Positions 8,855 through 17,584 of a stretch of DNA of 64,000 bases are shown piece by piece (positions within the stretch are counted from its first letter, which is position 1; every line of letters begins with the position of its first letter). The stretch is taken from positions 156,699-220,698 of the forward strand of contig NZ_LMOG01000019.1 in the NCBI RefSeq assembly GCF_001423495.1, written 5' to 3'. The DNA comes from Xanthomonas sp. Leaf131 (GTDB taxonomy: Bacteria > Pseudomonadota > Gammaproteobacteria > Xanthomonadales > Xanthomonadaceae). A model generated the notes under the pieces. The model was given only the letters and a program-made list of their open reading frames with translations, was not told the DNA's origin and did not search any database. Both the position numbers and the translations under genes were made by a program.

Positions 8855-10815
8855 GGGTGAGATGGGGAATGGAAGCGCAGCGCTCGCGCTGGATGCTGCT
8901 GGGGTTGCTGTGTGCGTTGCTCGGCAGCGGTTGCGCGATGGTGACGCTGAAACCGGTGACGCCCAAGGCCTATTTGCAGATGCTGCGTGGCGATGCGTTG
9001 ACCACCGGTACCTTGAGCAACGGCACGCTGGAGACCCTGCACGTGCTTGGGCTGGATGCGGACAGCTGCACGCAGCTGCGCACGCACTGTGTGGACCAGC
9101 TGCTGCAGGGCGATGGTGTGACGCAGGAACGACGCCTCTCCGCTGCGGCGGAAGTGTCGCTGCAGCAGGCGCTCAAGCGGCATTCCGGCGCCGGTGCGCC
9201 GGTGCCCGATGCCGCGCTGGTCAGCTGGCTGCAGACCGCGCGTTATGCGTATGCGTATCTGTTCTACAGCGGCCGGTCGCCCGACTCGCGTGCTTTCGAA
9301 GATCGTCAGACCCAGGTGCGCGACTACTACAACTATGCAACCGAGCAGAGCGTGGCTGCGCTGTTCCAACGCTATCGGCAGGCCATTGCGCGCGAGCAGG
9401 AGCCGAGCCGGTTGCCGGCACCGGCGCCGTGGAAGGTCAGCCTGGATGTCGGCGAGCTCGGGCCGATCGAGCAGATGCCGATGCCGCAGGCGATCCTGCC
9501 CGCCTCGGCGATGCGCTTCGACGGCTTGCGCAGCGTCTATCGTCGTGACGGCTTCGGCACCGCGATGGTAGCGGTCCTGCCGGATGCGGAGCCGGCCAGG
9601 CCGGCATCGGAGAGCGACATCGCCATCGGCAACTTCAGCCAGATGCACACGCCCAATGTCACCGTGCTGCTGCGCTTTCACGGCAGCTCGCTGGCGCAGG
9701 TGCTGACCACCACCGAGGTGACACTGGAAGGGCACGATCCACTGCAGACCTCCACGTCCCGATTCGGCGACTACCAGGCGCCGTTGGCGGGCAACTTTAC
9801 TGCCGGGTATGGCGTCTGGCTGGCGCGTGCGGGATTTGCCGATCAATCGCTGCGCACGTTTTTCGGGTTGGGGCAGGGCATCAGCCAGCCACAGGTGTTC
9901 ATGCTGCAGCCCTACGATCCGAACCGGCGCGTGCTGGTGCTGTTGCACGGCCTGGCCAGCAGCCCGGAGGCGTGGGTCAATCTGGCCAACGAAGTGCTGG
10001 GCGATGCCGCGCTGCGTGAACGCTATCAGATCTGGCTGGTCTATTACCCCACCAACCTGCCGCTGCCGTACAACCATATCGCTATACGTCGCACCCTTGA
10101 GGCCACCTTGCAGCACTTCGACCCGGCCGGCAGCAGCGCCGCTTCGCATGGCATGGTGCTGGTCGGTCACAGCATGGGCGGCATTCTGGCGCGGCTGATG
10201 GTCTCCTCCAGCAACGGCGACATGGTGTGGTCACGCCTGTTTGGCAGCCTGCCGCCGGGGAGTGACTCTGCCGCGCGTGCGCGGCGCAAGCTGGGGCCGA
10301 TGCTGGAGTTCGGTCCGATGCCAAGCGTGGGGCGCGCGGTGTTCATCGCGACGCCGCACCTCGGTACCTCCGCGGCGAACGGCCTATTGGCCGGCATGCT
10401 GCGGGGCTTCGTCAGCATGCCGGCGACGTTGCTCGGCCGGTTTGCCGATGTGATTGACTTGACCGCTGAAACGCGCGGGCGCGCGCCGACCAGTCTGGAC
10501 AATCTGCGCGACCAGGACCCTTTCATCCAGGCCGCCGCGGATCTGCCGATCAGCACGCGCATTGCCTACCACTCGATCATCGCGCGACGGACAGCGCATG
10601 GCGCGCTTGAAAGCTCCGGCGATGGCTTCGTGCCGTATCGCAGCGCCCACTTGCCCGGTGCGCGCTCGGAGAAGGTGATCGTGTCCGGCCATAGCGTGCA
10701 GGAGACGCCGGCCGCCATCCTGGAACTACGCCGCATCCTGCGCCAGGACAGCGGGTTGCCGGATGCCGTCGAGACGCCGCTAGCCGATGCTGCGCTGCAG
10801 TCCGCATCGCCCTGA
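8851..10815 (+). CDS. Large alpha/beta-hydrolase lipoprotein at end of the efflux operon
   Basis: Predicted lipoprotein hydrolase of 654 residues. The ATG at 8851 overlaps the pump stop (ATGA), and an N-terminal signal ends at the lipobox LLGSGC (Cys28). About 330 residues without a recognised domain precede an alpha/beta-hydrolase fold. That fold has RVLVLLHGLASSPEAW (oxyanion region) and the nucleophile elbow VGHSMGG (Ser441); later Asp591 (SGDGFVPY) and His614 (SGHSVQE) complete a plausible triad. Strong coupling to the RND pump suggests it acts on the pump's substrate or on envelope lipids, which is inference. Esterase, lipase or thioesterase activity is possible. Confidence 0.85.
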   Translation: MRVRWGMEAQRSRWMLLGLLCALLGSGCAMVTLKPVTPKAYLQMLRGDALTTGTLSNGTLETLHVLGLDADSCTQLRTHCVDQLLQGDGVTQERRLSAAAEVSLQQALKRHSGAGAPVPDAALVSWLQTARYAYAYLFYSGRSPDSRAFEDRQTQVRDYYNYATEQSVAALFQRYRQAIAREQEPSRLPAPAPWKVSLDVGELGPIEQMPMPQAILPASAMRFDGLRSVYRRDGFGTAMVAVLPDAEPARPASESDIAIGNFSQMHTPNVTVLLRFHGSSLAQVLTTTEVTLEGHDPLQTSTSRFGDYQAPLAGNFTAGYGVWLARAGFADQSLRTFFGLGQGISQPQVFMLQPYDPNRRVLVLLHGLASSPEAWVNLANEVLGDAALRERYQIWLVYYPTNLPLPYNHIAIRRTLEATLQHFDPAGSSAASHGMVLVGHSMGGILARLMVSSSNGDMVWSRLFGSLPPGSDSAARARRKLGPMLEFGPMPSVGRAVFIATPHLGTSAANGLLAGMLRGFVSMPATLLGRFADVIDLTAETRGRAPTSLDNLRDQDPFIQAAADLPISTRIAYHSIIARRTAHGALESSGDGFVPYRSAHLPGARSEKVIVSGHSVQETPAAILELRRILRQDSGLPDAVETPLADAALQSASP

Positions 10816-11013
10816 GTTGCTGGTGTGGCAGGCAGTGCAGCGCTCCGGCTCTCTTGGCGCTGTCTGTCGCCGGTCAAATGCCGCGCTTAGCGGTGGTCTA
10901 GATGGCTGTTGCAGCGACCTGTCACTCACGGTGTCGGTGCCTGGTGGTCGTGCGCCATGAATTGCCCGGCCCGTCGCGCCATACTTGCCGCTGAGACAGA
11001 TAGCCAAGACACG

Positions 11014-11610
11014 ATGACCAAGCCCAAAAAGAAAGCCGCACAGCAGGTGGTACAAACGCCTGTGCCGATCTATCAGTTGCATCTCGCACTGGTTGGCAGC
11101 GCGCCACTGGTGTGGCGCCGCCTGCTGGTGGCAGGGTCGCTACGCCTTGCCACGCTGCATCGCGTGTTGCAGCCGGCGATGGGCTGGAACAGCGCGCATC
11201 CGTATGAGTTCGACCTGGGTGGCGGTCGCTACGGCGAGTCCGGGCTGGATGTTCCCGACCGGCCACGGCTCAAGCATGCAGGCCGCGTCACGCTGGAAAG
11301 CGCGGTGGGCGAGCTGGAGTGGTTCGACTATTTCTACGGCAGCGGTGCGGGCTGGCAGCATCGCCTGCAGGTGGAGGCGATCCTGCCGCCGGACGCGGGC
11401 CTGCGTGGTGCCCGTTGCGTGGACGGCGCCAACGCCTGCCCGCCGCAAAACAGCGAAGGCATCGGGGATTACCTGGAATTTCTGCAGATCATCGCCGACC
11501 CAAACCATGCGCAACACGTGCAAGTGCTGGCGACCTTGGGTGGACGCTTCGATCCGGCGCATTTCGATCTGGACGACGTCAATCGGCTGCTCGCGCGTGT
11601 GCGCGACTGA
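11014..11610 (+). CDS. Plasmid pRiA4b ORF-3-like family protein
   Basis: Soluble protein of 198 residues resembling the pRiA4b ORF-3 family: YQLHLALVGSAPLVWRRLLV at the start, then LATLHRVLQPAMGW and WNSAHPYEFDLGG, typical of this fold. The C-terminal part contains CPPQNSEGIGDYLEFLQII, also characteristic (usually CPPEDVGG-GY). The frame is open upstream to 10909, but MTKPKKKAAQQV at 11014 is the sensible start. Molecular function is unknown for the family, which is often associated with mobile or plasmid-derived genes. It stands alone between the efflux operon and an ABC exporter. Confidence 0.82.
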   Translation: MTKPKKKAAQQVVQTPVPIYQLHLALVGSAPLVWRRLLVAGSLRLATLHRVLQPAMGWNSAHPYEFDLGGGRYGESGLDVPDRPRLKHAGRVTLESAVGELEWFDYFYGSGAGWQHRLQVEAILPPDAGLRGARCVDGANACPPQNSEGIGDYLEFLQIIADPNHAQHVQVLATLGGRFDPAHFDLDDVNRLLARVRD

Positions 11611-11732
11611 ACGTGGCTGACGCCACGTCGCGAACAGTCATCCTTGCTGACACTGCCAGCCAGCGCCGACGCCACTGCGGCTTGACGCGCGATCGGCTAG
11701 CCTGACGTCCCGGTGTCAGTGACGTGGTTGCA

Positions 11733-13565
11733 ATGTTCCGCTGGTTCGAATCCCTGATCGATATTTTCCCGCCGATCGAGCGGCAGATGCCGCCACGCAG
11801 CGTGTGGCGGTTCTATCTGCATTATCTGCGGCCATTGTGGCCGATCCTGCTGGCCACGTTGATCGCCGGGTTGCTGCTGGCGCTGGTGGAAGTGGCGATG
11901 TTCGACTTCCTCGGCCGCATCGTCGACATGCTGGCCGAGCGACCGGGACCGGAGTTCTTCCGTCGCCATGCCAGCGAACTGGTGTGGATGGCGCTGATCA
12001 CGCTGGTGGCGCGGCCGCTGTTCACCGGCTTGCATAACCTGCTGGTCAATCAGGCGATCGTGCCGGGCTTGAGCAACCGCTCGCGCTGGTTGATGCACAA
12101 CTACGTGGTGCGGCAAAGCCTGGGCTTTTTCCACAACGATTTTGCCGGCCGCATTGCCAATCGCGTGATGCAGACCGGCACGTCGCTGCGCGAATCGGCG
12201 GTACAGATGGTCGATGCGCTCTGGTACATCGTGGTCTATACCGGCAGCGCATTGTGGTTGTTCGCGCAAGCCGACCCGTGGTTGATGCTGCCGCTGCTGC
12301 TCTGGCTGGTGGTGTATGTGGCGCTGATGGCGTTTTTTGTGCCGCGTATGAAGGCGCGCGCCTGGATCGCATCGGATGCGCGCTCCAAGGCGACCGGGCG
12401 CATCGTCGATGGCTATACCAATATCTCCACGCTCAAGTTGTTCGCACATGCCGGCCGCGAACAGGCGTATGTGCGCGATGCCATCGACGAACTGGCGGTG
12501 AAGCATCGCAGGCAGACGCGCGTGACCACCGCGATGGATACCGCCATCGCGGTGGCTAATGGCTTTTTGATCGTAGGCACCTGCGGGCTGGCGTTGTGGC
12601 TGTGGAGCCGCGGCCAGATCAGCGTTGGCGCGATCACGCTGGCGACCGGCCTGGTGATCCGCATCCACAACATGTCCGGCTGGATCATGTGGACGGTCAA
12701 CGGCATCTTCGAAGATATCGGCAGCGTGCAGGACGGCATGCAGACCATCTCGCAGCCGGTGCTGGTGCAGGACGTGCCAGATGCCGTGCCGTTGCAGGTG
12801 ACACAGGGGCAGGTGCAGTTCGAGCACATCCATTTCCATTACGGCAAGCGCGGCGGGGTGATTGCCGGGCTGGATCTGCAGGTGCGCGCCGGCGAAAAGA
12901 TCGGCCTGGTCGGGCCGTCCGGCGCGGGCAAGTCGACGCTGGTCAACGTGCTGCTGCGGCTGTACGACCTGGAGCAGGGGCGCATCCTGGTCGACGGGCA
13001 GGATATTGCGCAGGTCACGCAGGAAAGCCTGCGTGGGCAGATCGGCCTGGTCACGCAGGACACCTCGTTGTTGCATCGTTCGATCCGCGACAACCTGCTG
13101 TACGGCCGTCCGCAGGCTACCGAAGCGCAGATGCTGGAGGCGGTGCGCAAGGCGCGCGCGGAGAGCTTCATCGACACCTTGGTGGATGGCGAAGGCCGCC
13201 GCGGCTTCGATGCGTATGTGGGCGAGCGCGGGGTCAAGCTGTCGGGCGGTCAACGGCAGCGCATCGCGATTGCGCGCGTGTTGTTGAAGGACGCACCGAT
13301 CCTGATCCTGGACGAAGCCACCTCGGCGCTGGACTCGGAAGTGGAAGCCGCGATCCAGGACAGCCTGGACGCGTTGATGGGCAACAAGACCGTCATCGCG
13401 ATTGCGCATCGGCTTTCGACCATCGCGCGCATGGACCGGCTGGTGGTGATGGACGCCGGGCGCATCGTCGAAACCGGCACGCATGCGCAATTGATTGCGC
13501 AAGGCGGGCTGTATGCACGCCTGTGGGCGCGGCAGACCGGAGGGTTTGTTGCGGCGGATGGGTGA
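11733..13565 (+). CDS. ABC exporter, fused permease-ATPase half-transporter
   Basis: Inner-membrane ABC transporter of 610 residues that would work as a homodimer or heterodimer. The N-terminal half carries six membrane helices (about 25-330). The ATPase half has Walker A GPSGAGKST at 394-402, Q-loop TQDTS, signature LSGGQ at 503-507, Walker B LILDE ending Asp527-Glu528, and the H-loop His in AIAHRLST. I take ATG 11733 (MFRWFESLIDIFPP); a GTG nine bases earlier is in frame. It resembles lipid/peptide/drug exporters of the MsbA type, but no neighbour tells the substrate. The next gene is convergent, with a palindromic element between. Confidence 0.92.
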   Translation: MFRWFESLIDIFPPIERQMPPRSVWRFYLHYLRPLWPILLATLIAGLLLALVEVAMFDFLGRIVDMLAERPGPEFFRRHASELVWMALITLVARPLFTGLHNLLVNQAIVPGLSNRSRWLMHNYVVRQSLGFFHNDFAGRIANRVMQTGTSLRESAVQMVDALWYIVVYTGSALWLFAQADPWLMLPLLLWLVVYVALMAFFVPRMKARAWIASDARSKATGRIVDGYTNISTLKLFAHAGREQAYVRDAIDELAVKHRRQTRVTTAMDTAIAVANGFLIVGTCGLALWLWSRGQISVGAITLATGLVIRIHNMSGWIMWTVNGIFEDIGSVQDGMQTISQPVLVQDVPDAVPLQVTQGQVQFEHIHFHYGKRGGVIAGLDLQVRAGEKIGLVGPSGAGKSTLVNVLLRLYDLEQGRILVDGQDIAQVTQESLRGQIGLVTQDTSLLHRSIRDNLLYGRPQATEAQMLEAVRKARAESFIDTLVDGEGRRGFDAYVGERGVKLSGGQRQRIAIARVLLKDAPILILDEATSALDSEVEAAIQDSLDALMGNKTVIAIAHRLSTIARMDRLVVMDAGRIVETGTHAQLIAQGGLYARLWARQTGGFVAADG

Positions 13566-13640
13566 GGAAAAGCTACGTGTAAGGACACGCGACTGGGTAA
13601 TGCTGGTTGGAACTGGCCAATGGAAATTGGCAACGACATA

Positions 13641-13770
13641 AGCCCCTCTCCCGTCGGGAGAGGGGTTGGGGTGAGGGTACGAGGCGAAGCCACTCGCTAG
13701 TTGAACCACACGAGGCTTCGCCCGTACCCTCATCCGCCCCTTCGGGGCACCTTCTCCCGACGGGAGAAGG
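13641..13770. repeat. Palindromic intergenic element, copy A (about 130 bp)
   Basis: Multi-hairpin element between two convergent genes. In order it has a 10-bp stem CCCCTCTCCC/GGGAGAGGGG (13643-13665), a long imperfect stem pairing TGAGGGTAC with GTACCCTCA and GGCGAAGCC with GGCTTCGCC, a short GCCCC-TTC-GGGGC hairpin, and a final stem CCTTCTCCC/GGGAGAAGG. A second copy lies at 19480-19689. Position suggests a bidirectional terminator or mRNA-end stabiliser for the ABC exporter and the DUF885 gene. The family is known informally as a frequent Xanthomonas intergenic repeat; function is inferred. Confidence 0.8.
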
Positions 13771-13776
13771 ACGCAG

Positions 13777-15582
13777 TCACTCGATCGGCTGATCCAGCAT
13801 CAACTCGCGTGCAAAGCGCACCGGTGGGGCGCCGTACGACAGCATCTGGTCGTGGTACGCCTTCAGGTTGAATTTGTCGCCGAGCTTGTCCTGCACCGCC
13901 TTGCGCGTGTCCAGATGCTCCTGCACCCCGACGAAGTAGGTTGGCAATTGGGCGGACGACAGCTGCGCGCGCACCCATTTGCCCGAGGCCTCGCTTTCCT
14001 GCTGGAAGGTGTCGTGGGTCATCAGGTGCATCGCCTTGTCGCGCTCCCAGCCGTCCACATGCACGCCCTGGTCGAGGATGGCATTGGCAATGGTGCGCAG
14101 GTAGAACTTGAGCTGCACCAGGTGGAACAGCGGGTCGTTATCCAGATAGCCCTGTTCCTGCATCATGCGCTCGGTGTACACCGCCCAACCCTCGGCAAAC
14201 ATGCCAGAGCGCAGCACCGCGCGCAGCGTGGAGGGGAACTTGGCCGAATGCCAGCCTTCCAGGTAATGGCCCGGGGTGCCTTCGTGGATGCTGAGCAGGT
14301 GGATCATGCGGCTGTTGTATTCGCGCAGGAACGAATCGACCTGCTGGTCGTTCCAGTCGTCGGGAATCGGCGAGACCGCATAGAAGGTCTTGAGATGCTT
14401 GTCGAGCGGGCCTGGCGAATCGCAGTACGCCACTGCCACGCCGCGCTGGAATTCCGGCATCAGGATGATGTCCACCGGCGAATCGGGCAGCGTCATCAAA
14501 TCTTTCTGACGCACGAACTCGGTGGACTGCGCCAGTGCGGCCTTGGCATCGTCCACCACCTTGTCGCGGGCCGGTTTGTCGGCATAGGCCAGTTCCAGCG
14601 CCGCTTCGATCGCGGCCTGCTGTTGATCGTCGCTGGGGGCAGCGGGCAGTTTCGGTGCGCCAGGTTTGTCCTTGAGCACCGTGCGCGCGATGCCGTACAT
14701 CTCGGCGCGCACGCGCTTGAGTTCGGACTCGGCGCGCTGCTTGATGTCGGCACGCGACAGCGACGACAGCAGCGCGAATTTCAGCTTCTGATCGTAGAGT
14801 TGCGCACCGACGCGGAAGTCGCCCTTGGCATTGGGCACCAGCACGGTGTCCAGCCAGGTCTGTTGCTCTGCAACGGCCTCGCGCAGCTTGTCGATCGCCG
14901 CCTGCGCGCGCGCCGCTTCGATCGGTCCCAGCTGGCCGATGTTGGGTGCGATAAAGGTATCGACGATGCTGAGGATGCCCTTGTTCTGCTTGGCTACCGT
15001 CTCGGCATGGATCTTCGGCACACGGGCCGGGTCGAGATTTTCGCGCGCCTGCGCAAAGATGCTGGGGATCTTCTCCATGCGCTGCGTGGCGGAGGTCAGA
15101 CGCTCGGGCAGCGGCGCGAATTCGCGCGCCATCAGGCCGTACAGCGCGCTGCCGGCCAGGCCGTTGTAGACCTGCGGGTCCCAGGCCCAGCTCTGCAGCA
15201 CTTCGGTGTTCCAGATTTCCGATTGCAGCTGGTTGCGCAGAATGGCCGCATCGACCTGGTTCTCGCGCGACAGCTTGGCCACCGCGATGGCATCCAGCTC
15301 GGTCAGCAGTTGCTTGCCCGCAGCCAGGCTGCGCTGGCGGCCGGCGGTGCTCAGATCGTCGATCTGCGCGTCGAAGCGGTGATCGCCGGTCTGGGTGGCG
15401 GTGACCGGCGCCAGCTGCATCCAGGTGTCGAGCGCGCGCTTGGACAGCTCCGCAAAGCGCGCGTCCGGCGTCTGCGCATCCTGGGCGCTGGCATCATGGG
15501 TGGCGGCGGTTGGTGATTCGGGCTGCTGCTGGCAGGCGCTGAGGCCGGCGAGCAGGGCGAGGACAAGCAGGCGTTGACGCAT
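13777..15582 (-). CDS. DUF885-family lipoprotein (putative metallopeptidase-like)
   Basis: Predicted lipoprotein of 601 residues. MRQRLLVLALLAGLSACQQQ has a lipobox LSAC, which fixes the start at 15582 although the frame is open further upstream. The bulk matches the DUF885 family: LSIHEGTPGHYLEGW with His433-Glu434 and a second His in the HEGTPGH motif, then GMFAEGWAVYTERMMQEQGY. These residues look like a zinc-peptidase-type site, and the family is usually listed as uncharacterised with carboxypeptidase-like M32 resemblance. It is likely exposed in the periplasm. The gene is monocistronic and convergent with the ABC exporter. Confidence 0.85.
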   Translation of the reverse strand: MRQRLLVLALLAGLSACQQQPESPTAATHDASAQDAQTPDARFAELSKRALDTWMQLAPVTATQTGDHRFDAQIDDLSTAGRQRSLAAGKQLLTELDAIAVAKLSRENQVDAAILRNQLQSEIWNTEVLQSWAWDPQVYNGLAGSALYGLMAREFAPLPERLTSATQRMEKIPSIFAQARENLDPARVPKIHAETVAKQNKGILSIVDTFIAPNIGQLGPIEAARAQAAIDKLREAVAEQQTWLDTVLVPNAKGDFRVGAQLYDQKLKFALLSSLSRADIKQRAESELKRVRAEMYGIARTVLKDKPGAPKLPAAPSDDQQQAAIEAALELAYADKPARDKVVDDAKAALAQSTEFVRQKDLMTLPDSPVDIILMPEFQRGVAVAYCDSPGPLDKHLKTFYAVSPIPDDWNDQQVDSFLREYNSRMIHLLSIHEGTPGHYLEGWHSAKFPSTLRAVLRSGMFAEGWAVYTERMMQEQGYLDNDPLFHLVQLKFYLRTIANAILDQGVHVDGWERDKAMHLMTHDTFQQESEASGKWVRAQLSSAQLPTYFVGVQEHLDTRKAVQDKLGDKFNLKAYHDQMLSYGAPPVRFARELMLDQPIE

Positions 15583-15823
15583 TGTGGATCCTGATGGAAA
15601 CAATCCACCAGCATAGGCATCTGTGCGCTTGTCCGCATCCGCCATTGGTTTAGAGCGACTGACACCCCCCCTGCGCTGCAGCCAGGCCGGCGCGGGCGGT
15701 GCTCGGCATCGGCATGCAACACTCGTACACTGCGGTTTATTCGCGCCGTCCGCATCCACCTGACGACCGCGCGCTACGTGTTGTTAGCCGCTCTTGGAGT
15801 GGCCCCTTCCAAGGAGGATCACC

Positions 15824-16180
15824 ATGCACTACGCCGGTAGTTGTCATTGCGGACGCATCGCGTTCGATCTGGAGACCGAAGCGCCGATTACCGAGGCCTA
15901 CGACTGCAATTGCTCGTTGTGCCGTCGCCGCGGCGGCCTGCTGTGGTTTGGCATGCGGACCCAGCTGCGCCTGCAGGGTGAATCCGGGGCGCTGGGAACC
16001 TATCGCTTCAACCAGCATCACATCGATCACCACCATTGCCCGCAGTGCGGCATTGCGCCCTTCAGCGAGGGGGTCAATCCCAAGACCGGCGAGGCCAGTG
16101 TGGCAGTCAATCTGCGCTGTCTGCCGGAGCTGGATCTGGCTGCGCTGAGCGTGCACGCGGTCGATGGAGCCAGCCGATGA
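15824..16180 (+). CDS. GFA-family (CENP-V/glutathione-dependent) zinc protein
   Basis: Small protein of 118 residues with the GFA fold. Zinc-binding cysteines are Cys7, Cys9, Cys28, Cys30, Cys33, Cys72 and Cys75, in the motifs GSCHCG, DCNCSLC and CPQCG. The family was first linked to glutathione-dependent formaldehyde activation, but most members have no proven activity. A strong Shine-Dalgarno (AAGGAGG, about 15811-15817) sets the start at 15824. Its stop TGA overlaps the ATG of the DUF4349 lipoprotein, so the two are co-translated. Confidence 0.9.
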   Translation: MHYAGSCHCGRIAFDLETEAPITEAYDCNCSLCRRRGGLLWFGMRTQLRLQGESGALGTYRFNQHHIDHHHCPQCGIAPFSEGVNPKTGEASVAVNLRCLPELDLAALSVHAVDGASR

Positions 16181-16983
16181 GGCGCGGGATGCAGCGCTAC
16201 GCGGTCGGCCTGCTGCTGGGATGTGCACTGAGTGGGTGTGCCAGGCAGTCGGCGGACATGGCGGCAGATGGCGGCGCTCCGGCGCCGGCACCGCCCGCCG
16301 CGCAGGGCAACGCCTTGGCGTATGAGCACGATGTGCGCATCGCGTTGCCGGCCGACCAGATCGGCCAACGCATCGTTGCGGTGCGCACTGCCTGCCAAAC
16401 GGCACAATTTGGCGACTGTGCGCTGCTGGCGGTCGAGCAAGAGGGCGGACGCGACCCCAGCGGAAGCGTGAGCGTGCGGTTGGCGCCAGATGGCATCGAG
16501 CCGATGGTGCAACTGGCCGGCCAGCACGGCGATGTCGCCGCGCGCAGCACGCGTGCCGAGGATCTGGCGCAGCAGATCGCCGACACCGGCCTGGCGCAGG
16601 CGCGTCTGCAGAAAGAACACGCACGCCTGCTCGAACTGCAGCAACGCCGCGATCTGGCGGTGACCGATCTGCTGGCACTGTCCAAGCGTCTTGCCGAAAT
16701 CGAAGCCGAGGCGCAGCAGGCTCAGCAAGAAGCTGCGCAGCAACAACGCCGTGTGCGCACGCAGCTGCTGACGCTCAACTTCCGCAGTACCGGCGGCGAG
16801 CAGGGCAGAGGCGAGATTGTCGAAGCGGGCGCCGAGTTCGGCCAGGTATTCGCGTCCAGCGTGGCGTTCGTGATTCGCGCGGTTGCGGCATTGCTACCGG
16901 TTGCGGTGGTCGCGCTGATTGCCGGCTGGCTGCTGCTGCAGGCATGGCGCTGGCGCGCGCGGCGCCGCCGCATTGCGCGCTGA
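16177..16983 (+). CDS. DUF4349-domain lipoprotein
   Basis: Predicted membrane lipoprotein of 268 residues. The start at 16177 overlaps the previous stop (ATGA), and the signal ends in LSGC. The mature N-terminal region (ALAYEHDVRIALPADQIGQR) is followed by a coiled coil rich in Gln, Glu and Ala (about 115-195) with LSKRLAEIEAEAQQA. A C-terminal membrane helix (AVAALLPVAVVALIAGWLLL) and a basic tail RARRRRIAR end the protein. This order matches DUF4349 proteins, whose function is unknown. It is tethered at both ends, so it may bridge or scaffold at the envelope; that is inference. Confidence 0.85.
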   Translation: MRRGMQRYAVGLLLGCALSGCARQSADMAADGGAPAPAPPAAQGNALAYEHDVRIALPADQIGQRIVAVRTACQTAQFGDCALLAVEQEGGRDPSGSVSVRLAPDGIEPMVQLAGQHGDVAARSTRAEDLAQQIADTGLAQARLQKEHARLLELQQRRDLAVTDLLALSKRLAEIEAEAQQAQQEAAQQQRRVRTQLLTLNFRSTGGEQGRGEIVEAGAEFGQVFASSVAFVIRAVAALLPVAVVALIAGWLLLQAWRWRARRRRIAR

Positions 16984-17212
16984 CATCGAGACGCTGCGGG
17001 GCTCAGCGCAGCGTGTTCGGCGAATTTTTTACGCTGGTCGGCGAGCAAGCACCAGCTTGCACGTGCTCGGCTTTACTTGGAAAGTCAGAGCCTGCGCGCG
17101 CCACCTGCCCAATGCAGGCGGCGCGCTAACGTCGCAGCGAACGCTGTGATGCAACAACGCTGAGCGACGACAGCGCGTGCGCAATGGCCGCGCAATCGTC
17201 GCTACGGCGCGC

Positions 17213-17506
17213 TCAGCCTTCGTCGGTTTCGTATTCGACAAACACATCCAGCTGCAGCGCCAGTTCCTGCACGGCATCGCGTACCTTCTGCGCGGTGGCT
17301 TCGTTGCCGGCTTCCACCTCGAACTCGTGGCTGCCCGGACCTTCGTCGTCGGACAGACCGGCCGAGCTGGAATCGTCGTCGTCCAGATGCGGCATCAGGT
17401 CGTCGACTTCTTCCACGTGTTCGATGCCTTCGATGCTTTGCAGCAGGTTGGCGATGGCACGCGCGTCGTCGTCGGTGCCGGTGATACGCATGCGAAGAGT
17501 TGGCAT
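17213..17506 (-). CDS. Small acidic protein of unknown function
   Basis: A 97-residue protein without a family I recognise. It starts MPTLRMRITGTDDDARAIANLLQ, reads like one ferredoxin-like half (RITG... then an E/D-rich middle LDDDDSS), and ends with a helix ATAQKVRDAVQELALQLDVF and YETDEG. The first and last parts resemble small ACT-like or DUF proteins that repeat a beta-alpha-beta unit, and the middle is likely disordered. It lies between a plus-strand lipoprotein gene and the DUF2867 operon, transcribed alone with 78 bp to the next gene. It is real by its compact protein-like composition and independent start, but no function can be stated. Confidence 0.65.
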   Translation of the reverse strand: MPTLRMRITGTDDDARAIANLLQSIEGIEHVEEVDDLMPHLDDDDSSSAGLSDDEGPGSHEFEVEAGNEATAQKVRDAVQELALQLDVFVEYETDEG

Positions 17507-17584
17507 GGGCGCAGTCCTAGGGTTGGAAAGCTAAAGCCTAGGCATCGGCAGGAAAAAACGAGGTGATGGTGCGCAGCTGCCGCG

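Noticed and set aside
13250-13693. Small frames with TLTPTPLPTGEG-like peptides in the palindromic elements
   Set aside because: These peptides come from the repeat itself and are commonly mis-called as genes in xanthomonads. No start signal or conserved protein is seen.
11697-13733. Open frame of 678 codons antisense to the ABC exporter
   Set aside because: Same artefact; part of it runs through the palindromic element and the protein has no family character.
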